Counted from the stretch's first letter, positions 17,137-25,913 are shown. The stretch: DNA of 36,600 bases from an uncultured Acetatifactor sp. (GCA_910587755.1 CAJUNZ010000023.1:1-36600); one strand, 5' to 3'. Made by a program: numbers and translations. Notes: generated from the sequence alone by a model not told the origin.

Positions 17137-17168
17137 ACAAGGCTGCTTTTATATCCAAGCAGCCTTGT
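17137..17168. terminator. 12-bp perfect hairpin between the flagellar genes and recD2
   Basis: ACAAGGCTGCTT (17137-17148) and AAGCAGCCTTGT (17157-17168) are perfect inverted repeats with an eight-base loop. The stem lies 38 bases after the flgJ-like stop and 37 before recD2. Neither strand carries a proper T run, so it may be an inefficient terminator, an attenuator or a transcript-end stabiliser. Confidence 0.55.
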
Positions 17169-17206
17169 CTGTGAATCCCTGTACTATCTCCAACTCATAA
17201 TCAGAT

Positions 17207-17611
17207 CTATGCGGTCTGCTCCGCGGCAGCCGCCTCCTCCGTCCCCGGAATGTCGGAGACACCGTAATTGCGCTTCATCTGTTCATAGAGCATCTGAGCC
17301 AGCCCCAGTCCCCCGTCCCGGCTGCTGGTCTGCTCTGCCATGCCCTGGATCAGCTGATCCTTGTAATAATCCATCATATTGGAGGTGTAATTTGACGTAT
17401 CCTCATTGGAAGGAATGGTCTTCATCATCGCCTTATACATCTGCTCCACAAAATATGCTTCAAACTGCACACATGCATCCATAAGTTCATCCGCACCTGC
17501 GGCGGAATAGTCCGCTCCGTCCAGCTTGTTCTGAAGCCTGGATGCCGTCTGGTTGGCCGCCGTGGAATACATGTCGCTGTACATGGAAGTCACACCGCTC
17601 AGATCAATCAT
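17207..17611 (-). CDS. flgJ: FlgJ-like rod-binding protein
   Basis: The 134-aa protein resembles the N-terminal rod-binding domain of FlgJ: DELMDACVQFEAYFVEQMYKAMMKTIP (41-67) matches the conserved helix pattern, and MMDYYKDQLIQGMAEQ with GLGLAQMLYEQM is the second half. The muramidase domain found in proteobacterial FlgJ is absent, as is usual in Gram-positives. It probably caps or scaffolds rod assembly in the periplasm-like space. ATG 17611 has AGGAGG seven bases upstream. It starts 19 bases after flhP, so it belongs to the mbl-flhO-flhP cluster. Confidence 0.85.
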   Translation of the reverse strand: MIDLSGVTSMYSDMYSTAANQTASRLQNKLDGADYSAAGADELMDACVQFEAYFVEQMYKAMMKTIPSNEDTSNYTSNMMDYYKDQLIQGMAEQTSSRDGGLGLAQMLYEQMKRNYGVSDIPGTEEAAAAEQTA

Positions 17612-17630
17612 TGCTTATCCTCCTGTCCCC

Positions 17631-18446
17631 TTAACGGCGCAGATTGTTGGCCTGCTGGAGCATTTCATCCGAGGCGGTGATGGCCTTGGAATTCAGCTCA
17701 TAGGCCCGCTGTGCCACAATCATATTCACCATCTCATCCACCACCTGCACGTTGGAGCCCTCCAGATACTTCTGGTGAATGGTGCTCTTCTCCACATTGT
17801 TGTTGGTGGCCTCGTTGATGGGCTGGCCGCTGGCCGCCGTCTGGGCGTACATGGTGTCCTCCTGCCGGTCCAGACCGTTGGGATTATTGAACTGGAACAC
17901 ACCGATGTTGATGCCGATGGGCTGAGGGTTATTCTCCTCGTCCGGATAGCACACACGGCCGTCCTTATCCACGGTCACATTGCTGAGTATGTAGGTGTTG
18001 TTCAGGATAATGGGCTGTCCTTCACTGCTCAGCACGGGAAGACCGTCAGAGGTGGCAAGCATGCTGCCGTTGGTCCCCAGGGCAAACTGAAAATTACCGT
18101 TGCGGGTATAGTAGGTATTGCCGTCGGCGCCTCTCACCGCAAAGAAGCCCTTTCCGTTTATCATAAAGTCCGTGTCGCTCTCAGAAGCCATCTGGTTGCC
18201 CTGCCTGAATATGGTGGAGATGGCCGAGTTGCGCGTGCCCAGTCCCACCTGGGCGCTTGTGGGCTTCTGCTCCCCGTTGGCGGTGGTGGTCCTGGTCTGA
18301 AGGGTCTGATATAAGAGTGTCTTAAACTCATTCACCTGGGTCTTAAAGCCCTGGGTGTTCACATTGGCAAGGTTGTTGGCAATGGTGTCAAGATTTGTCT
18401 GCTGGGCAATCATGCCCGTGGCTGCTGTCCATAAACTGCGTACCAT
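17631..18446 (-). CDS. flhP: Flagellar rod protein of the FlgG/FlhP family
   Basis: This is a flagellar distal rod component of 271 aa. MVRSLWTAATGMIAQQTNLDT followed by IANNLANVNTQGFK is the conserved N-terminal rod/hook signature, and SNVQVVDEMVNMIVAQRAYELNSK near the C-terminus is the matching coiled-coil end. The middle part is the FlgG-like D1 domain (GKGFFAVRG, YTRNGNFQ). I choose ATG 18446, with AGGAAG upstream; the frame is open to 18500 but those residues are not conserved. It lies 130 bases after flhO. FlgG and FlhP cannot be told apart by motif; the mbl-flhO-flhP order supports FlhP. Confidence 0.9.
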   Translation of the reverse strand: MVRSLWTAATGMIAQQTNLDTIANNLANVNTQGFKTQVNEFKTLLYQTLQTRTTTANGEQKPTSAQVGLGTRNSAISTIFRQGNQMASESDTDFMINGKGFFAVRGADGNTYYTRNGNFQFALGTNGSMLATSDGLPVLSSEGQPIILNNTYILSNVTVDKDGRVCYPDEENNPQPIGINIGVFQFNNPNGLDRQEDTMYAQTAASGQPINEATNNNVEKSTIHQKYLEGSNVQVVDEMVNMIVAQRAYELNSKAITASDEMLQQANNLRR

Positions 18447-18576
18447 GGTTCTCTTCCTTTCTGCCCTGAATCCGCCGGCCTCAGCGGATGCCAGGCCCAA
18501 GAGTATGTTTGAAAAATGCTTTCTGCCGGATATGGGCCGGGATCAGCTCATCTTACAGACAGGCAGAAACGATTTT

Positions 18577-19353
18577 TCAGACACGCCCCAACTGTGTCAC
18601 TGCAATCTCCAGGGAATTGTCATAGGTCTGGATGATTTTCTGGTTGCTCTCATAGGCCCGGGTGATAGCGATCATGTTCACCATCTCCGACACCACCTGC
18701 ACATTGGACATCTCCAGGTATCCCGACTTCACTTTCGCGTCCGCCTGGATCATCCCGGCTCCCTCTATGGGCCTGTAGTAGGACTCCCCGTACTTCTCCA
18801 GATAATTATAGTCCTCAAAGTCAGCCACCTGGATCCTGGCCACCACATTCTCCCCCTGGGTGATGGTGCCGTCATCCTGGATTCTGGCCTCCTGCAGGGT
18901 ATCCAGCTGGATCCGGCGGTTCTGGTCATCCAGCACATAGTCGCCGTCCTCTGTCACCAGATATCCCTCCCTGTTGAGGGTAAACTGCCCCGCCCTGGTG
19001 TACATGGTGGATGTCTCCCCTGCCTTGTTGGTAAATTCTATGGCAAAGAAACCCTCTCCTCCCAGAGCCAGATCATAGGTATTCCCCGTGACGCGGAAGG
19101 ATCCCTGGGTATAGTCCGTATAATTCTCACCGATCTTCACGCCGGGGTTGTTCTTGCCCATGCGCTGTACCAGCCGCTCGCCCACGGAAGCATCCTTGAT
19201 CTTCACCGTGAGAACAGCGTCAAAAGACTGGCTGGTCGCCCCTTCCTTCTTATATCCCACTGTGGATGCATTGGCCAGATTATTGGTCATGGTATCCAGC
19301 CTGTGCTGTTCATTGATCATTCCCGTGTAAGCGGTATATAAACCTTTAAGCAT
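18577..19353 (-). CDS. flhO: Flagellar rod protein of the FlgF/FlhO family
   Basis: This is a 258-aa paralogue of the next gene. MLKGLYTAYTGMINEQHRLDTMTNNLANASTVGYK (split here only for description) shows the rod-protein N-terminus, and MSNVQVVSEMVNMIAITRAYESNQK the conserved C-terminal helix. GGEGFFAIEF and YTRAGQFTLNREGYLV mark the central domain. It is about 10 residues shorter than its neighbour and lacks part of the FlgG insert, as FlgF/FlhO proteins do. ATG 19353 has GGAGG six bases upstream. Adjacency to the MreB-like gene matches the B. subtilis mbl-flhO-flhP unit. Confidence 0.9.
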   Translation of the reverse strand: MLKGLYTAYTGMINEQHRLDTMTNNLANASTVGYKKEGATSQSFDAVLTVKIKDASVGERLVQRMGKNNPGVKIGENYTDYTQGSFRVTGNTYDLALGGEGFFAIEFTNKAGETSTMYTRAGQFTLNREGYLVTEDGDYVLDDQNRRIQLDTLQEARIQDDGTITQGENVVARIQVADFEDYNYLEKYGESYYRPIEGAGMIQADAKVKSGYLEMSNVQVVSEMVNMIAITRAYESNQKIIQTYDNSLEIAVTQLGRV

Positions 19354-19415
19354 TCTGTTCCTCCATGCTGTAACTGTACTGTTCTCCCGCCCGGTTCAGT
19401 CCAAAAGGCTCCTGC

Positions 19416-20405
19416 CTACCTGCCGTAGCCGGAGAGAAACTCCACATATTTTCCTGTCCCCACGGCCACCGCCGTCATAGGATCTTCCGCGGTCATGGTG
19501 TTAATGCCCGTTCTGGCGGAGATCAGCTCCTCAAGTCCTCTCAGAAGGCTTCCGCCCCCTGTGAGCACGATGCCCCTGTCCGCGATATCCGCCGCCAGCT
19601 CCGGAGGGGTCTTCTCAAGCACGCTGTGGATGGTCTCCACCACCTGGGAGGTGGTCTCCTTCAGGGCTTCCTCCGTCTCCTCCGAAGATACCTTCACAGT
19701 CTTGGGAAGTCCCGTCACCAGGTTGCGCCCCCTCACGTCCATATAGTCCACCTCGGGCCTCTTGTAGGCGGAACCGATCTTGATTTTCAGATCCTCCGCC
19801 GTCCTCTCGCCGATAAGGAGATTGTGCTTCTTGCGCATAAAGCGCACAATAGCCTCGTCGAAATCGTCCCCCGCCACCTTGATGGAAGCGCTGACAACGG
19901 TGCCCCCTAAGGAGATCACCGCAATGTCGGAGGTGCCGCCCCCGATGTCCACAATCATATTGCCGCAGGGCTTGGAGATGTCGATCCCTGCGCCGATGGC
20001 AGCCGCAATGGGCTCCTCTATAATATCCACATCCCTGGCTCCCGCCTGGTAAGTGGCGTCCTCCACGGCCTTCTTCTCCACTTCCGTGACACCGCTGGGC
20101 ACACACACGGCAATCCGGGGCTTTCTGAAGGTCCGCCTGCCCAGGGCCTTCTGGATAAAGTACTTCATCATCTTCTCCGTCACGGAATAGTCGGAAATGA
20201 CACCCTGCCGCAGCGGCCTGACAGCCACGATATTGCCGGGAGTCCTTCCCAGCATCAGCCTTGCATCCTCCCCGATGGCTTTGATCTTGTTTGTATCCCT
20301 GTCAAACGCCACCACGGAGGGCTCCTTTAAAACAACACCTTTTCCCCTAATGTATACTAAAATGCTGGCGGTACCCAGATCGATTCCGATATCCGTACAC
20401 TGCAT
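19416..20405 (-). CDS. mbl: MreB/Mbl actin-like rod-shape protein
   Basis: This is a bacterial actin that forms membrane-bound filaments directing lateral wall synthesis. The 329 residues carry IGIDLGTASILVY (phosphate 1), VVAFDRDTNKIKAIGEDARLM, VPSGVTEVEKKA, IVDIGGGTSDIAVISLGG (phosphate 2) and IVLTGGGSLLRGLEELI (adenosine motif). The MreB-typical loop EPIAAAIGAG is present. I choose ATG 20405 because AAAGGGG lies eight bases upstream; a longer frame starts at 20456. MreB and Mbl paralogues are close; the adjacent flhO-flhP genes make Mbl the better name. Confidence 0.93.
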   Translation of the reverse strand: MQCTDIGIDLGTASILVYIRGKGVVLKEPSVVAFDRDTNKIKAIGEDARLMLGRTPGNIVAVRPLRQGVISDYSVTEKMMKYFIQKALGRRTFRKPRIAVCVPSGVTEVEKKAVEDATYQAGARDVDIIEEPIAAAIGAGIDISKPCGNMIVDIGGGTSDIAVISLGGTVVSASIKVAGDDFDEAIVRFMRKKHNLLIGERTAEDLKIKIGSAYKRPEVDYMDVRGRNLVTGLPKTVKVSSEETEEALKETTSQVVETIHSVLEKTPPELAADIADRGIVLTGGGSLLRGLEELISARTGINTMTAEDPMTAVAVGTGKYVEFLSGYGR

Positions 20406-20461
20406 ATATAATACCCCTTTCCAATGGAATCCACTTTGCCAGTGTAAATCACGCATTCCAT

Positions 20462-20505
20462 ATTATAACCGAAAAAATTCCATTTTCATAGAGGTTTATG
20501 AAAAT
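20462..20505 (-). promoter_or_regulatory. Promoter of mbl with an overlapping AT-rich palindrome
   Basis: TATAAT lies on the minus strand at 20467-20462, 57 bases before the mbl ATG. At the position of the -35 (20485-20490) there is no good hexamer, but a perfect 9-bp inverted repeat, ATTTTCATA (20482-20490) and TATGAAAAT (20497-20505), covers it. This could be an operator, so the promoter may be repressed or activated there. Confidence 0.45.
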
Positions 20506-20599
20506 TTTAGGAAAAAGAAGAGCATGCGCAGGCTGCAGCCCCTCATACATGACGGAAACTGCCTCTAACATATCTTTTCGGCGGGATACCTCGTCTTCT

Positions 20600-23485
20600 T
20601 TAGCCCTTCTGCGACTTTTCTTTTTCCTTTTTCTGCCTTTTCCGGTCCCTCTCCAGCATCTTTTTCACATACAGGCCCGTGAAAGACCCTTCTGTGTCCG
20701 CCACTTCCTCCGGCGTGCCCTGGACCACCACCGTTCCGCCCCGGTCCCCTCCCTCGGGGCCCATGTCGATGATATAATCCGCCGTCTTGATCACGTCCAG
20801 ATTGTGCTCGATGACCACCACCGTATTGCCTCCCTCCGTGAGCCTGTGCAGAATCTCCACCAGCTTGTGCACATCTGCAAAGTGCAGTCCGGTGGTGGGC
20901 TCGTCCAGAATGTAGATGGTTCTGCCCGTGCTGCGCCTGGCCAGCTCCGTGGCAAGTTTAATGCGCTGGGCCTCCCCGCCGGAGAGAGTGGTGGAGGGCT
21001 GGCCCAGCTTCACATAGGACAGGCCCACATCGTGGAGCGTCTCAATCTTGCGCCGTATGGAGGGAATATTCTCGAAAAAACCATAGGCCTCCTCCACCGT
21101 CATATCCAGCACATCATAGATGCTCTTGCCCTTGTACTTCACCTCCAGGGTCTCCCGGTTATAGCGTTTTCCCTTGCAGACCTCGCAGGGAACGTACACG
21201 TCCGGCAGGAAGTGCATCTCTATCTTGATAATGCCGTCTCCGCCGCAGGCCTCGCACCTGCCCCCTTTTACATTGAAGCTGAACCTGCCCTTGCCGTACC
21301 CTTTTGCCTTGGCGTCCGCCGTGGAGGCAAAAAGGTCGCGGATCTGGTCGAACACCCCTGTGTAGGTGGCAGGGTTGGAGCGGGGCGTGCGCCCAATGGG
21401 GGACTGGTCGATGGCGATAACCTTGTCCAGCTGCTCCATGCCCTGAACGTCCTTGTGCTTCCCGGGAATACACCTGGCCCGGTTCAGATCTCTGGCCAGA
21501 CGCTTGTACAGAATCTCGTTCACCAGGGAGCTCTTGCCGGAGCCGGAGACCCCTGTGACACAGGTCATAATCCCCAGAGGAATCTCCACACTGACCTTCT
21601 TTAGATTGTTCTCCTGGGCCCCTGTGACTTTCAGCCAGCCTGTGGGTTTCTTCCTCTCCTCCGGAAGAGGGATCTGCAGCTTTCCACTGAGGTATTTTCC
21701 GGTGACGGACTCTTCCACCTGCATGATCTCCTCCGCCGTGCCGCAGGCCACCAGCTCTCCTCCGTGGGAGCCTGCCCCGGGGCCAATGTCCACCACATAG
21801 TCCGCCGCCAGCATGGTGTCCTCGTCGTGCTCCACCACCAGCAGTGTGTTCCCCAGATCCCGAAGGTTTTTCAGAGTGTTCAGCAGTTTGTCGTTATCCC
21901 TCTGGTGCAGACCGATGCTGGGCTCGTCCAGAATATAGCACACCCCCACCAGGCCGGATCCAATCTGGGTGGCAAGGCGGATGCGCTGGGCCTCCCCTCC
22001 GGACAGGGTGCTCGTGCCCCGGGACAGGGACAGATAGTCCAGTCCCACATCCACCAGAAATCCCACCCTGGCCCGGATCTCCTTTAGAATCTGGCTGCCG
22101 ATAAGCTCCTGCTGGCTGGTCAGCCGCATGTCCTCCAGGAATACATGCAGATCCCTGATGGCAAAGGAAGTAATCTCATAGATATTCCTGTCCCCCACGG
22201 TAACTGCCAGAAACTCTTTTTTCAGACGCATGCCCCTGCACTCCCTGCAGGGTGTGATCCTCATAAAGGACTCATACTCCTGCTTCATGGTCTCGGAAAA
22301 AGTCTCTTTGTACCGTCTTTCCACACTGTGGATCAGGCCCTCAAAAGCCACCGGATAGACCCCTGCCCCCTTCTGTCCCTGGTAGTGTACCTGCACTTCT
22401 TTTCCGTCCGTGCCGTGGATAATGACCTTTTTCACCTTCTCCGGGTATTCTTCAAAAGGCGTGTCCAGGTCGAAATGATACTCTTGTCCCAGAGCCGTAA
22501 GCAGCGCGTTGGTGAAGCTGCTCTTGTCCCCGCAGGACTGCCAGCCCACCACCGAAATGGCCCCCTGGCTGATGCTCAGTCTCTGGTCGGGTATCATCAG
22601 ATCCAGGTCAAATTCCATCTTATACCCCAGACCGGAGCACACAGGGCAGGCCCCGAAGGGATTGTTAAAGGAAAAACTCCTGGGTTCAATCTCGCTGACG
22701 CTCACCCCGCAGTCCGGACAGGAAAAACTCTGGCTGAAGGTAAGGGGTTCCCCGCCGATGACATCCACCACCAGAAGCCCCTCCGCCAGCTCCAGCACAT
22801 TCTCAATGGAATCTGCCAGACGGCGCTCAATACCCGGCTTTACCGCCAGACGGTCCACCACTATATCAATATTGTGTTTGATGTTCTTCTCCAGGGAGAT
22901 GTCTTCCGTGAGCTCATAGAGACTGCCGTCCACCCGCACCCGGACATAGCCGCTCTTCCTGGCCCTGTCCAGAACCTTGGCGTGTTCCCCCTTGCGCCCC
23001 CGGACCACCGGGGCCAGAAGCTGCAGCTTGGTGCCCTCCGGCAGTTCCATAATCTGATCCACCATCTGGTCCACGGTCTGCCTGGCAATCTCCCTGCCGC
23101 ACTCCGGACAGTGGGGAATGCCGATCCTGGCATAGAGAAGACGGAAATAGTCATAGATCTCCGTCACCGTTCCCACTGTGGAGCGGGGGTTGCGGTTGGT
23201 GGACTTCTGGTCGATGGAGATGGCAGGGGAAAGACCCTCAATCTTGTCCACGTCGGGTTTTTCCATCTGTCCCAGAAACATCCTCGCATAGGAGGACAGG
23301 GACTCCATATAGCGCCGCTGTCCCTCCGCGTAGATGGTGTCAAAGGCCAGGGAAGATTTGCCGGATCCCGACATTCCCGTCAGCACCACCAGCTCATTCC
23401 TGGGAATGTCCACATCAACGCTCTTCAGATTGTGCTCCCTGGCTCCCCGTATTTTGATATATTCCATCTTCTTGATTTCTTCCAT
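20600..23485 (-). CDS. uvrA: Excinuclease ABC subunit A
   Basis: UvrA is the dimeric damage-sensing ATPase of nucleotide excision repair. At 961 aa it has normal length. Two ABC ATPase units are visible: Walker A GMSGSGKSSLAFD near residue 38-50 and GVSGSGKSSLV near 645. Two LSGGEAQRI signatures are present. Zinc-finger pairs occur (CPECGRE, CPDCG..., CEACGGDG, CEVCKGKR). The intervening region holds the UvrB-binding and insertion domains. ATG 23485 (MEEIKKME) has AAGGA about ten bases upstream; an ATG at 23467 (MEYIKIRG) is the alternative. It lies 24 bases after uvrB and belongs to the same operon. Its C-terminus ends in a lysine-rich tail (KRQKKEKEKSQKG). Confidence 0.98.
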   Translation of the reverse strand: MEEIKKMEYIKIRGAREHNLKSVDVDIPRNELVVLTGMSGSGKSSLAFDTIYAEGQRRYMESLSSYARMFLGQMEKPDVDKIEGLSPAISIDQKSTNRNPRSTVGTVTEIYDYFRLLYARIGIPHCPECGREIARQTVDQMVDQIMELPEGTKLQLLAPVVRGRKGEHAKVLDRARKSGYVRVRVDGSLYELTEDISLEKNIKHNIDIVVDRLAVKPGIERRLADSIENVLELAEGLLVVDVIGGEPLTFSQSFSCPDCGVSVSEIEPRSFSFNNPFGACPVCSGLGYKMEFDLDLMIPDQRLSISQGAISVVGWQSCGDKSSFTNALLTALGQEYHFDLDTPFEEYPEKVKKVIIHGTDGKEVQVHYQGQKGAGVYPVAFEGLIHSVERRYKETFSETMKQEYESFMRITPCRECRGMRLKKEFLAVTVGDRNIYEITSFAIRDLHVFLEDMRLTSQQELIGSQILKEIRARVGFLVDVGLDYLSLSRGTSTLSGGEAQRIRLATQIGSGLVGVCYILDEPSIGLHQRDNDKLLNTLKNLRDLGNTLLVVEHDEDTMLAADYVVDIGPGAGSHGGELVACGTAEEIMQVEESVTGKYLSGKLQIPLPEERKKPTGWLKVTGAQENNLKKVSVEIPLGIMTCVTGVSGSGKSSLVNEILYKRLARDLNRARCIPGKHKDVQGMEQLDKVIAIDQSPIGRTPRSNPATYTGVFDQIRDLFASTADAKAKGYGKGRFSFNVKGGRCEACGGDGIIKIEMHFLPDVYVPCEVCKGKRYNRETLEVKYKGKSIYDVLDMTVEEAYGFFENIPSIRRKIETLHDVGLSYVKLGQPSTTLSGGEAQRIKLATELARRSTGRTIYILDEPTTGLHFADVHKLVEILHRLTEGGNTVVVIEHNLDVIKTADYIIDMGPEGGDRGGTVVVQGTPEEVADTEGSFTGLYVKKMLERDRKRQKKEKEKSQKG

Positions 23486-23509
23486 AATAAAGTGTTCCTT
23501 CTCCTCGTT

Positions 23510-25516
23510 TTACTCCCTGTCTTCCTTTAGATCCCGAAGCTTTCCCTTTAAGTCCACCATTTTGTCCCGCAGTTCCGCCGCCGCCTCAAAGTTCAGATCC
23601 GCCGCCGCCCTCTGCATCTCCTTCTGCACCTGGGCGATGAGCTTCTCCAGTTCCTTCCTGCTCATGGACTCCGGATCCTTCTCAAACCGCAGCTCCTCTT
23701 TTGCCACCGCCTTGGAGATGGAGATCAGGTCTCTAACCGCCTTTTTGATACTCTGGGGGGTGATGCCGTGTTCCTCATTGTACTTCATCTGGATCTCCCG
23801 GCGGCGGCTGGTCTCCTCCAGAGCCGTCCGCATGGAGTCGGTGATGGTATCCGCGTACATGACCACATGCCCTTCCACATTCCTGGCCGCCCTGCCGATG
23901 GTCTGGATCAGGGAAGTGCTGCTGCGCAGAAATCCTTCCTTGTCCGCGTCCAGAATGGCCACCAGGGAGATCTCCGGAATGTCCAAACCCTCCCGCAACA
24001 AGTTGATCCCCACCAGCACGTCAAACACATCCAGACGCATGTCCCGGATAATCTGGGCCCGCTCCAGGGTGTCTATATCCGAGTGCAGGTATTTCACCCG
24101 TATGCCCACATCCTTCATATAAGCCGTCAGATCCTCCGCCATCCTCTTTGTGAGGGTGGTCACAAGAACCTTGTTGTGCTTCTCTGTCTCCCGGTTGATC
24201 TCCCCCACCAGGTCGTCAATCTGCCCCTCCACAGGGCGCACGTCCACCTTGGGATCCAGAAGTCCCGTGGGCCGGATAATCTGCTCCGTGCGCAGAAGTT
24301 CATGCTCCCCTTCATAGTCCGACGGGGTGGCGGACACGAAGAGCATCTGATCAATATGGGACTCAAACTCTTCAAAATTCAACGGCCTGTTGTCCATGGC
24401 CGAGGGCAGGCGGAACCCGTAGTCCACCAAAGTTGCCTTTCTGGACCGGTCCCCTGCGTACATCCCCCGGATCTGAGGAATGGTCATATGGGACTCGTCT
24501 ATGATGATCAGATAGTCATCCCGGAAGAAGTCCATCAGTGTCAGGGGCGGCGCTCCCGGCGGCATCCCGTTCAGATGCCGGGAATAGTTCTCTATGCCGG
24601 AACAGAATCCCGTCTCCCGCATCATCTCCACATCGAAATTGGTCCTCTCCGCAATGCGCTGGGCCTCAATGAGCTTGTCCTCTCCCTTGAAGAACTTCAC
24701 CTGGGCCTCCAGTTCCTTCTCAATATTGTCGCAGGCAATCTTTATCTTCTCCTGGGACACCACATAGTGGGAAGCGGGAAAGACGGCCACATGGTTCAGC
24801 ACCGCGTGAACTCTGCCGGAGAGAGGTTCCACCTCCGCGATCCTGTCAATCTCGTCCCCGAAGAACTCAATCCGGATAAAATAATCCCCGCCCTGGGCAG
24901 GATACACCTCCACACAGTCCCCCCTGACCCGGAAACATCCCCGCTGCAGGTCCATGTCATTGCGGGTGTACTGAATATTCACAAGCTCTCTGAGCACCTG
25001 ATCCCTGTCCTTCACCATGCCCGGACGCAGGGATACCACCATGTCCTGGTATTCGTCAGGACTTCCCAGACCGTAGATGCAGGACACGCTGGCCACCACC
25101 ACCACATCCCGCCGCTCCGTCAGGGATACCGTTGCCGACAGCCGGAGCTTGTCAATCTCATCGTTGATGGAGGAATCCTTGGCAATGTAAGTGTCAGAGG
25201 AAGGCACATAGGCCTCCGGCTGGTAATAGTCATAGTAGGACACAAAGTATTCTACCGCATTTTCCGGAAAAAATTCCTTGAACTCGCCGTAGAGCTGCCC
25301 GGCCAGGGTCTTGTTGTGGGCTATGACCAGGGTGGGCTTGTTCAGAGCGGCAATGACATTTGCCATGGTAAAGGTCTTGCCGGAACCTGTGACCCCCAGC
25401 AGGGTCTGAAACTGGTTGCCTTCCTGAAATCCTTTCACCAGCTCCGCTATGGCTGCGGGCTGGTCTCCCGTGGGCTGATATTCGGAATGAAGCTTAAACG
25501 GTTTTTGATCCACCAA
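23510..25516 (-). CDS. uvrB: Excinuclease ABC subunit B
   Basis: UvrB is the helicase-like damage-verification subunit that is loaded by UvrA. The 668-aa length is normal. Walker A is GVTGSGKTFT (41-50), YYDYYQPEAYVP is the beta-hairpin start, IIDESHMTIPQIRGMY is the DEAD-like motif II, and IGRAARNVEGHV is motif VI. The C-terminal UVR domain (MQRAAADLNFEAAAELRDKM) is present for UvrC binding. The annotated start is a TTG at 25516 with GGAGG six bases upstream; the next codon, GTG 25513, is equally possible. The gene has a long leader (25517-25779), a sigma-A promoter and an upstream SOS box, which suggests induction by DNA damage together with uvrA. Confidence 0.98.
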   Translation of the reverse strand: MVDQKPFKLHSEYQPTGDQPAAIAELVKGFQEGNQFQTLLGVTGSGKTFTMANVIAALNKPTLVIAHNKTLAGQLYGEFKEFFPENAVEYFVSYYDYYQPEAYVPSSDTYIAKDSSINDEIDKLRLSATVSLTERRDVVVVASVSCIYGLGSPDEYQDMVVSLRPGMVKDRDQVLRELVNIQYTRNDMDLQRGCFRVRGDCVEVYPAQGGDYFIRIEFFGDEIDRIAEVEPLSGRVHAVLNHVAVFPASHYVVSQEKIKIACDNIEKELEAQVKFFKGEDKLIEAQRIAERTNFDVEMMRETGFCSGIENYSRHLNGMPPGAPPLTLMDFFRDDYLIIIDESHMTIPQIRGMYAGDRSRKATLVDYGFRLPSAMDNRPLNFEEFESHIDQMLFVSATPSDYEGEHELLRTEQIIRPTGLLDPKVDVRPVEGQIDDLVGEINRETEKHNKVLVTTLTKRMAEDLTAYMKDVGIRVKYLHSDIDTLERAQIIRDMRLDVFDVLVGINLLREGLDIPEISLVAILDADKEGFLRSSTSLIQTIGRAARNVEGHVVMYADTITDSMRTALEETSRRREIQMKYNEEHGITPQSIKKAVRDLISISKAVAKEELRFEKDPESMSRKELEKLIAQVQKEMQRAAADLNFEAAAELRDKMVDLKGKLRDLKEDRE

Positions 25517-25779
25517 ATATTACCTCCGTAATTCCAGTATAACCCCCCACCAGTTAACCACACGTTTCACTTGTCTAAATACCCATCTGCGTCGTTGTCG
25601 TCAGTCATCGCAGTCCGCTGAGACTCCTTCCTCCGCCTTGCAGACTGAAAACTTATCCTTCGCGAAACATAGTGGTAATTGTTGTAGGTTATACTAGCGA
25701 GAACGCCTTGTTTACAGTCGAATGCTGATTCTGATTTCACTGCTGCCTGTGTGAACCGGACAGCACAAAAGCAACTTAG
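25517..25779 (-). other. Long structured 5' leader of uvrB
   Basis: About 263 bases lie between the -10 of the promoter and the uvrB start. They hold no convincing ORF. On the minus strand GCAGACTG's complement CAGTCTGC and GCGGACTG (plus coordinates 25640-25647 and 25611-25618) form an 8-bp stem with one G-U pair around a purine-rich loop containing GGAGGAAGGAG. The second arm also contributes CTGCG, which can pair with CGCAG (25587-25591 on the plus strand), so the two stems exclude each other. A further ACAAGT-ACGTGT stem with one mismatch lies nearer the gene. The alternative folding looks like a regulatory leader, but I do not recognise a riboswitch class. Confidence 0.4.
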
Positions 25780-25808
25780 ATTATACCATATGAAAATTTA
25801 TTTGTATA
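25780..25808 (-). promoter_or_regulatory. Promoter of uvrB-uvrA
   Basis: On the minus strand TATACA (25808-25803) and TATAAT (25785-25780) are separated by 17 bases. The -10 is perfect and the -35 matches four of six. The segment is clearly more AT-rich than the surrounding sequence. Confidence 0.6.
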
Positions 25809-25827
25809 GGGACAAAGCGTATTTTTT

Positions 25828-25841
25828 AGAACATTCGTTCC
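25828..25841. promoter_or_regulatory. SOS (LexA/DinR) box upstream of uvrB
   Basis: The 14 bases contain GAACATTCGTTC (25829-25840), the palindromic core of the Gram-positive LexA box CGAAC-N4-GTTCG. The outer C and G positions are A and C. UvrB-uvrA operons are known LexA targets in Bacillus. The box ends about 19 bases upstream of the -35 rather than inside the promoter, which is unusual for simple repression. Confidence 0.6.
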
Positions 25842-25913
25842 AAATACCTGTTCCTGCGATTGACATTCCAGCCAGACGCCTCTGGAAATGAATCACCTGT
25901 TCTAATCCCCATA

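Noticed and set aside
23768..25531. Long plus-strand open frame (587 codons)
   Set aside because: It mirrors uvrB, whose motifs are unmistakable; no start signal.
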